Source: Acidimicrobiia bacterium
Lineage (GTDB): Bacteria > Actinomycetota > Acidimicrobiia > Acidimicrobiales > AC-14
Direction of reading: 5' to 3'
NCBI GenBank assembly: GCA_023264995.1
Contig: JAHFUR010000034.1
Span: forward strand, 1-45,059
Length of the DNA stretch: 45,059 nt
The translations under genes and the position numbers were made by a program. The notes below the pieces were generated by a model. It searched no databases and had not been told where the DNA came from. It saw nothing but the letters and a program-made list of their open reading frames with translations. Of the stretch, positions 41,091 to 45,059 are shown one piece after another. Positions within the stretch are counted from its first letter, which is position 1; each line of letters starts with the position of its first letter.

Positions 41091-41633
41091 GGTCGGGGAC
41101 GGTACGAGACATCCATTACGCGTCCATGCAGCCGCCGTTACCTCTCTGCGTCGCTTTGCTGACAGTAATCTGAACACTCGGGCCTCCACCGCCCTGACGC
41201 GGACCGGTCCGCGATGGCCAGGCGTCGAGTAGGTCGGAGCTCGTGGGGCGCGGCGTGCGCGCCCACCTCGTAGCCGCCGACCCGCCGTCATCGTGGCGTC
41301 GAGCGGCAGAAGATGCCGCGCGGCCGGCGGGGCACGGGCGAACGGCCAGCGACACGGCGATTGCGCCTTTAGTGGCGACCCCTCGAGCGACGTTCACAAG
41401 GGCGGGGCGCGCTTGGGGCATCGGGCCGTTCTGGAATGAGGGGGTCCGACCGCGATCACCGGCGCTTTCGGCTGGCCCGCCCGTCCACGGCCAGCCGGTT
41501 CTGGGACGCGCGTCGGGGGCGCCCTCGCGCGTTATCGCTCGGTTCGCGTCCGCACGGGACTGACCAGGATCCGGCGATTCTGCTCGGGTCTCAGTGGCAT
41601 TCGACCGGGACGCATGCTGTATACTCTTGCTGT
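41091..41633. other. Intergenic region between amt and the VapBC module
   Basis: About 540 bases without a convincing gene. The left end holds the amt promoter (TACCGT at 41099-41104 on the minus strand). The right end holds the VapBC promoter. No clear repeats were seen. Confidence 0.5.
41620..41625 (+). promoter_or_regulatory. -10 box TATACT of the VapBC module
   Basis: TATACT is a near-perfect -10 hexamer; the ATG at 41634 follows after eight bases without a Shine-Dalgarno sequence. Confidence 0.6.
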
Positions 41634-41852
41634 ATGGGTGCGACTCGGACGCAGGTCTACCTCACGGGCGATCAGCGGCGAATGATCGACGAGATCGCCC
41701 AGGCGGAGGGCGTAACCCTTGCGGAAGTGGTTCGGCGAGCCCTGGACGCATATCTCGGGGCCGAACGCGACGCTGCCGCCGCCCTGGCCTCGACCTTCGG
41801 CGCCGATCCCGGAGCATCCATGCCGAGCCGCGACGAGTGGGACCGTGGCTGA
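41634..41852 (+). CDS. vapB: VapB-type ribbon-helix-helix antitoxin
   Basis: A 72-residue protein. TQVYLTGDQRRMIDEIAQAEG and TLAEVVRRALDAYLG form the ribbon-helix-helix DNA-binding domain; the tail (GADPGASMPSRDEWDRG) would wrap around the toxin. It overlaps the toxin gene by eight bases, the classical order of antitoxin then toxin. It should repress its own TATACT promoter together with the toxin. Confidence 0.87.
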   Translation: MGATRTQVYLTGDQRRMIDEIAQAEGVTLAEVVRRALDAYLGAERDAAAALASTFGADPGASMPSRDEWDRG

Positions 41853-42192
41853 CATCCTCGTCGATACCGATATTTTCATCGACCATCTTCGGGGGGCCGT
41901 AGAGATGAAGCCGGGTCGACACAGGCTCCACTATTCGGTCGTTACTCGGGCTGAGCTCTTCGCCGGAGCTACGGGCACCGGGTTGGCGGCTCAGGTGCTT
42001 GTGCCGTTCAGGGAGATACCCGTCGACCGCCCCATCGCCGAACGCGCCGGACGCATCCGCCGCGAGTCCGGGCTGCGGATGCCTGACGCCCTCATCGCAG
42101 CAACGGCGCTGGAGCGGCGTCTTGGTCTCGCAACACGAAACACCAAACACTTCGAGCAGGTTCGGGGTCTGCGAATTCGAGCACTGCTCTGA
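41845..42192 (+). CDS. vapC: VapC-type PIN-domain toxin RNase
   Basis: A 115-residue PIN nuclease. ILVDTDIFIDHLRG (Asp7), TRAELFAGA (Glu37) and RMPDALIAATALE (Asp81) supply the acidic metal-binding residues, and LATRNTKHFEQV closes the active site. VapC toxins cut tRNA or rRNA. The start is GTG 41845 inside the antitoxin gene; an ATG-less extension upstream is merely antitoxin coding sequence. The gene looks intact and functional. Confidence 0.9.
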   Translation: MADILVDTDIFIDHLRGAVEMKPGRHRLHYSVVTRAELFAGATGTGLAAQVLVPFREIPVDRPIAERAGRIRRESGLRMPDALIAATALERRLGLATRNTKHFEQVRGLRIRALL

Positions 42193-42535
42193 GTCTCTCG
42201 GTACGGGCAGGACGTGCCGGACTGCATCGGTCGGGCGACGCTGCAGCCCGACCAGGATCCGCGGTGTCCGGCCTTACCACTCAGGCGCTCGCCTGCCGAC
42301 GACGTCGTGCTCGTCAAACACCGGCGCTTCTGCTCGGTCGTTGGCGGAGCGTCGCGGGCCGCCCGTCGTGTCGTTCATGCTGGTCGGACGTACGCATGGC
42401 GTCGCCATCGCCTGTCCACCGGTGCGTCATGCTCCAAGCCTTGCTGCCGGACGCCACGGGTCAGAGCGCTCTCGGTGGGACGGTTGAACTTCCCAAAACA
42501 ACACCCATCCCCGGTCGCGACGCCATGATGGGCAG
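42193..42535 (+). other. Intergenic region after the VapBC module
   Basis: About 340 bases without a recognisable gene or repeat. The right end contains CATGAT (42524-42529), six bases before the next start, a -10-like box. Confidence 0.5.
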
Positions 42536-43342
42536 ATGGGCCTTGATGCATTCGTGTGCTGCCGATGCCTTGAGGACGGATGCGCAGCGCCTCCACCGGT
42601 CGCTGCCCGGCACGACCCCGAGGACGGCGTCGTTGCAGAACAGAGTTCCCTGTCCAGCAACGCGTTCGAGGACTTCGAGCACTGGCTGGCGACCGCGTGC
42701 GAGCACCCAGACATGCGGGTGGCGTCCGTTCATGTCGGCAACTGGGGTCTGTTAAGCCAGTTCCGAACGGCGCTCCAACGGCGGGGTGACTGGGGGAATG
42801 TCGATGCGCTCGTGGCTTCGATCCCATCGGGCAACGGAGGTTCCACCACTGCGACCGCAGCATCAGAAGCGCTAGCACAGCTGGAGGCGTTCGCGTCGTC
42901 ATCCTTCCGCTGGACCGCTCCCAAGCTCATTGACGCCACGACGAAGGAGGTCGTAGGGGAAGGGGTGGGCGAACCAGACGGCCTCTTCGTCTTCGCAGGA
43001 TCCCTCGAAGGCGGACTGGACTTGCATGGGCGCTTTTTCGTTCGCCAGCAGCAGACGGGCGCCCTTCTATTCCGAGCGGCGACCTTCACCCAAGAGCTGA
43101 TCGCTGACTCGGACGGCTCGCCGGTCGCTGCGACCCTCGTGTCAGATGCTCAGTCTCTCACTTGGCCGATCGTGTTGACGGCCGGCACTGGAGATGGCGA
43201 GATGGACCAACTGCTCTATCCGGCAAGGTTGCGCGTCGTGTTTGAAGTCGAGGGCCCGATGAGCTTCGAGCGCATCGTCAGCCCACTCCGAGCGGTGCTC
43301 ACCGCGGCTGTCGTCCACGACCATCCAGTGCACTGGACGTGA
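42536..43342 (+). CDS. Hypothetical protein
   Basis: A 268-residue soluble protein opening MGLDAFVCCRCLEDG, a start I associate with uncharacterised proteins of bacterial accessory regions. FEDFEHWLATACEHPDMRVAS and VGNWGLLSQFRTALQRRG follow, then a beta-rich second half (DGLFVFAGSLEGGLDLHGRF, LLYPARLRVVFEVEGP). The CxxC near the N-terminus might bind zinc. Function is unknown. It lies between a toxin-antitoxin pair and a transposon end, so it is probably mobile cargo. Confidence 0.65.
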   Translation: MGLDAFVCCRCLEDGCAAPPPVAARHDPEDGVVAEQSSLSSNAFEDFEHWLATACEHPDMRVASVHVGNWGLLSQFRTALQRRGDWGNVDALVASIPSGNGGSTTATAASEALAQLEAFASSSFRWTAPKLIDATTKEVVGEGVGEPDGLFVFAGSLEGGLDLHGRFFVRQQQTGALLFRAATFTQELIADSDGSPVAATLVSDAQSLTWPIVLTAGTGDGEMDQLLYPARLRVVFEVEGPMSFERIVSPLRAVLTAAVVHDHPVHWT

Positions 43343-43481
43343 CGGTCGTGCCCCTTCCGCTCATCGGCGGCGGAGGGCTGCGGGCGGGAAGTGCCGTTAT
43401 CTGGAGCCCCTCGTTCGAAACCGTTGCGGCGTAAGGGCGTCTGCGTTGTGGACATGTCCTCGACGAGGCCGTCGGCGTGAG

Positions 43482-43862
43482 TCAGCGTCGAGCCCGCTGC
43501 TCCCCGAGGCAACGGGCAACCTGATCGCGTAGCTGGCCGTTCTCGGCGCGGAGCTGCACGACCTCCGTCCTCGTGGCATCGAGACGCTGGCGGAGCGAGG
43601 CAACGCTGGCCCGGTGCTTTGCCGCGGCCGCCGCCGCTGGACGCCCGGTGCTCGGTCGAAGACCGGTGATCGTTGCCCGCAGGTCGTCCTGGCTGTAGAG
43701 CCACGAGCGGGAGACGCCGGCGGTAGCCGCGACCGCGGAGAACGTGACGGCTTCGCCGGCGGCAGTCAGCTGCTCGACCGCGGCGGTGGCCCGGCGCAGC
43801 GCCTCCCGGCGACGCTCAGCAGCGGCCGCGGTGAGGTGGTGGGTGTTGTCGGCTCGGGTCAC
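43482..43862 (-). CDS. DUF6262 protein (TnpC-like) of a Tn554-type element
   Basis: A 126-residue protein: TRADNTHHLTAAAAERRREAL, an AVTFSAVAATAGVSRSWLYSQ helix-turn-helix, then a C-terminal coiled coil (ASLRQRLDATRTEVVQLRAE). This is the plan of DUF6262/TnpC proteins encoded next to Tn554-type tyrosine recombinases, where they assist orientation or efficiency of transposition. The start GTG at 43860-43862 overlaps the recombinase stop as GTGA. Confidence 0.82.
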   Translation of the reverse strand: MTRADNTHHLTAAAAERRREALRRATAAVEQLTAAGEAVTFSAVAATAGVSRSWLYSQDDLRATITGLRPSTGRPAAAAAAKHRASVASLRQRLDATRTEVVQLRAENGQLRDQVARCLGEQRARR

Positions 43863-45059
43863 GACGGCGGACCGTCCTCCATGCTCTCGAGGGCCGGGAT
43901 GATGTGGTCGAGGCTGGCCTGGACTTGGCGGAGGTTCTCGGCCAGGCGGAAGTGGCCGTTGGCATCGGCGCGGGCGATCAGTTTGCGGTTGGCCGTTGCC
44001 TGGGCGCGGTGCACGTCGAGGAACTCTGGCGTCGTCTGGAAGTCCGGGCAGGTGAGACAGGCGTTGGGGTGCGGGCAATCCTGCTGCGGTGGCCGGCCGC
44101 AGTAGCCGTTGGGCAGGCTGTCTCGCACCCGGGAGAGGTTGTGCTTGACCCACTCCGCCTCGGCGGTGAGGGCGCCGGGGTCATAGGGCACCGCCTCGCC
44201 GGTGACGTTCACCCGCTGGCGGCAGTAGTGCTCGAAGGCGTCGCGCACGGTGTGGTCGTGGATCTGCGCGTATCGGGCGGTCATGCGAGGGCTGGCGTGG
44301 CCGAGGAGCTTCTGGATGACGTGCTGGGGGACGCCGGCGTTGATGAGCCTCGTCCCGACGGTGTGGCGGAACTGGTGTGGAGCGACGTGGACGGCCAGCC
44401 CCGCCTCGTCGCGCACGTCGATGGCCTGTTGCCACCGGCACAGCTGCGCGGACATGGTGACGCGGGCGTAGGGCTTGGCGCCGTCGGCGTTTTCCAGGAT
44501 CCCCGGGAACAGCCACGGTGACCCCATCGGGAACAGCTGGCGGACATGGGCCTGCTGGGCACGGATCGCCGTGGCCGCCTTGGCGCTGAGGGGAATGAGC
44601 TGTTCGTTGCTGAGCTTGCTGTTGGCGAAGCGGAGGCAAGGCCATCCGGCGCTGTCGTCGATGAGGGGGTTGAAGGCGAGCTCGCAGGCGTCGCCGCCCC
44701 GCATCCCCGTCTCCATCAACACGATGAGGAGGTGGCGCGCCGTCGGGTTGGCGATGCGGGCCAGGTTGGCCTCGGACTCCAACTGGGCCATGACGAACTC
44801 GGGGATGAAGCGGGGCAGCGCGTCGGCCGGCCGGCTCACCTCCTCCTCGTAGATGACGGCGTCTGCCGGAAGCCCGTCGAGGGTGCCGTGGCGCCGGCCC
44901 CAGTCGAGGAACACCTTGACGAAGGTCAGCGACTGCGAGCGCGTCGAGGTGCCCCAACGGCTCGTCGCCATCCACGACAGGTAGTCCACAAGCAGGTCGC
45001 GGGTGACGCCGGAGGCGTCGTCGACGCTTGGGTGTCGGTGGTCCAGGAACTCTGAGAAC
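43859..45059 (-). CDS. Tyrosine recombinase (Tn554 TnpB-like), N-terminus beyond window
   Basis: At least 400 codons are present and the frame continues past the right edge. Catalytic residues of the tyrosine recombinases are clear: Arg in ETGMRGGDACEL, HQFRHTVGTRLINAG (HxxR), KLLGHASPRMTARYAQI (GH and nucleophile Tyr). Before them lies a SAM-like N-terminal core-binding domain (LDHRHPSVDDASG, then DYLSWMATSRWG). A C-terminal extension has CPHPNACLTCPDFQT, a Cys-rich zinc-like motif typical of Tn554-type TnpB, and helical tail. It moves DNA by site-specific recombination. Coupled by GTGA to the DUF6262 gene. The transposon terminus should lie near 43343-43481, where I could not define it. Confidence 0.9.
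   Translation of the reverse strand, partial: FSEFLDHRHPSVDDASGVTRDLLVDYLSWMATSRWGTSTRSQSLTFVKVFLDWGRRHGTLDGLPADAVIYEEEVSRPADALPRFIPEFVMAQLESEANLARIANPTARHLLIVLMETGMRGGDACELAFNPLIDDSAGWPCLRFANSKLSNEQLIPLSAKAATAIRAQQAHVRQLFPMGSPWLFPGILENADGAKPYARVTMSAQLCRWQQAIDVRDEAGLAVHVAPHQFRHTVGTRLINAGVPQHVIQKLLGHASPRMTARYAQIHDHTVRDAFEHYCRQRVNVTGEAVPYDPGALTAEAEWVKHNLSRVRDSLPNGYCGRPPQQDCPHPNACLTCPDFQTTPEFLDVHRAQATANRKLIARADANGHFRLAENLRQVQASLDHIIPALESMEDGPPS

Overview
The window is high-GC DNA with frequent GTG/TTG starts, many ATGA stop/start overlaps and several genes whose start codon lies 6-8 bases after a TANNNT-like -10 box (apparent leaderless transcripts). Together with families such as DUF3039, SpoIIE/STAS, LAL-type LuxR and Flp pilin, this points to an actinobacterium, possibly an Acidimicrobiia-like lineage; the class is an inference from gene style, not proven.

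Left part (1-13.6 kb): two paralogous secreted TIG-like proteins flank a STAS anti-sigma-factor antagonist. A minus-strand operon of six tightly coupled genes encodes a SpoIIE phosphatase, a MarR regulator, a CLC chloride transporter with CBS domains, an OmpR-type response regulator, its sensor kinase and a truncated lipoprotein (an MtrA-MtrB-LpqB-like layout). On the plus strand follow a Ca2+/Na+ (CaCA) antiporter and a CASTOR/POLLUX-like channel; then come a second MarR, a lone Flp pilin and an internally duplicated PAP2/haloperoxidase-like lipoprotein. The theme is ion and envelope homeostasis.

Accessory block (13.6-18.3 kb): a tRNA-Thr-like 3' half without a foldable 5' half, a frameshifted ribbon-helix-helix gene, a dimeric-type chlorite dismutase, an unrecognised protein, a frameshifted caspase/CHAT-like protein and a HEPN-like protein. 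This stretch has looser gene packing and a lower-GC section.

Middle (18.3-27.5 kb): a GT-C-like membrane protein, a DUF1059-containing protein, a bicupin, DUF3039 and PepSY-like proteins. The most striking pair comes next: a cyclooxygenase-like haem protein divergent from a large membrane patatin/phospholipase, a plausible lipid-release plus fatty-acid-oxygenation unit.

Sugar block (27.5-35.3 kb): a protein fusing a CUT2-type ABC ATPase, two GAF-like regions and a histidine kinase is coupled to an OmpR-type regulator. Behind an operator-rich promoter lie a xylose-type binding protein, a single-domain ATPase, a permease and a Gfo/Idh/MocA oxidoreductase. The likely logic is sugar sensing, uptake and first oxidation.

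Right part (35.3-45 kb): a 919-residue LAL-type LuxR regulator; an amt - receiver-less winged-helix regulator - PII operon for nitrogen; a VapBC toxin-antitoxin pair; an unknown protein; and the end of a Tn554-type element (DUF6262 protein plus a tyrosine recombinase that runs off the window).
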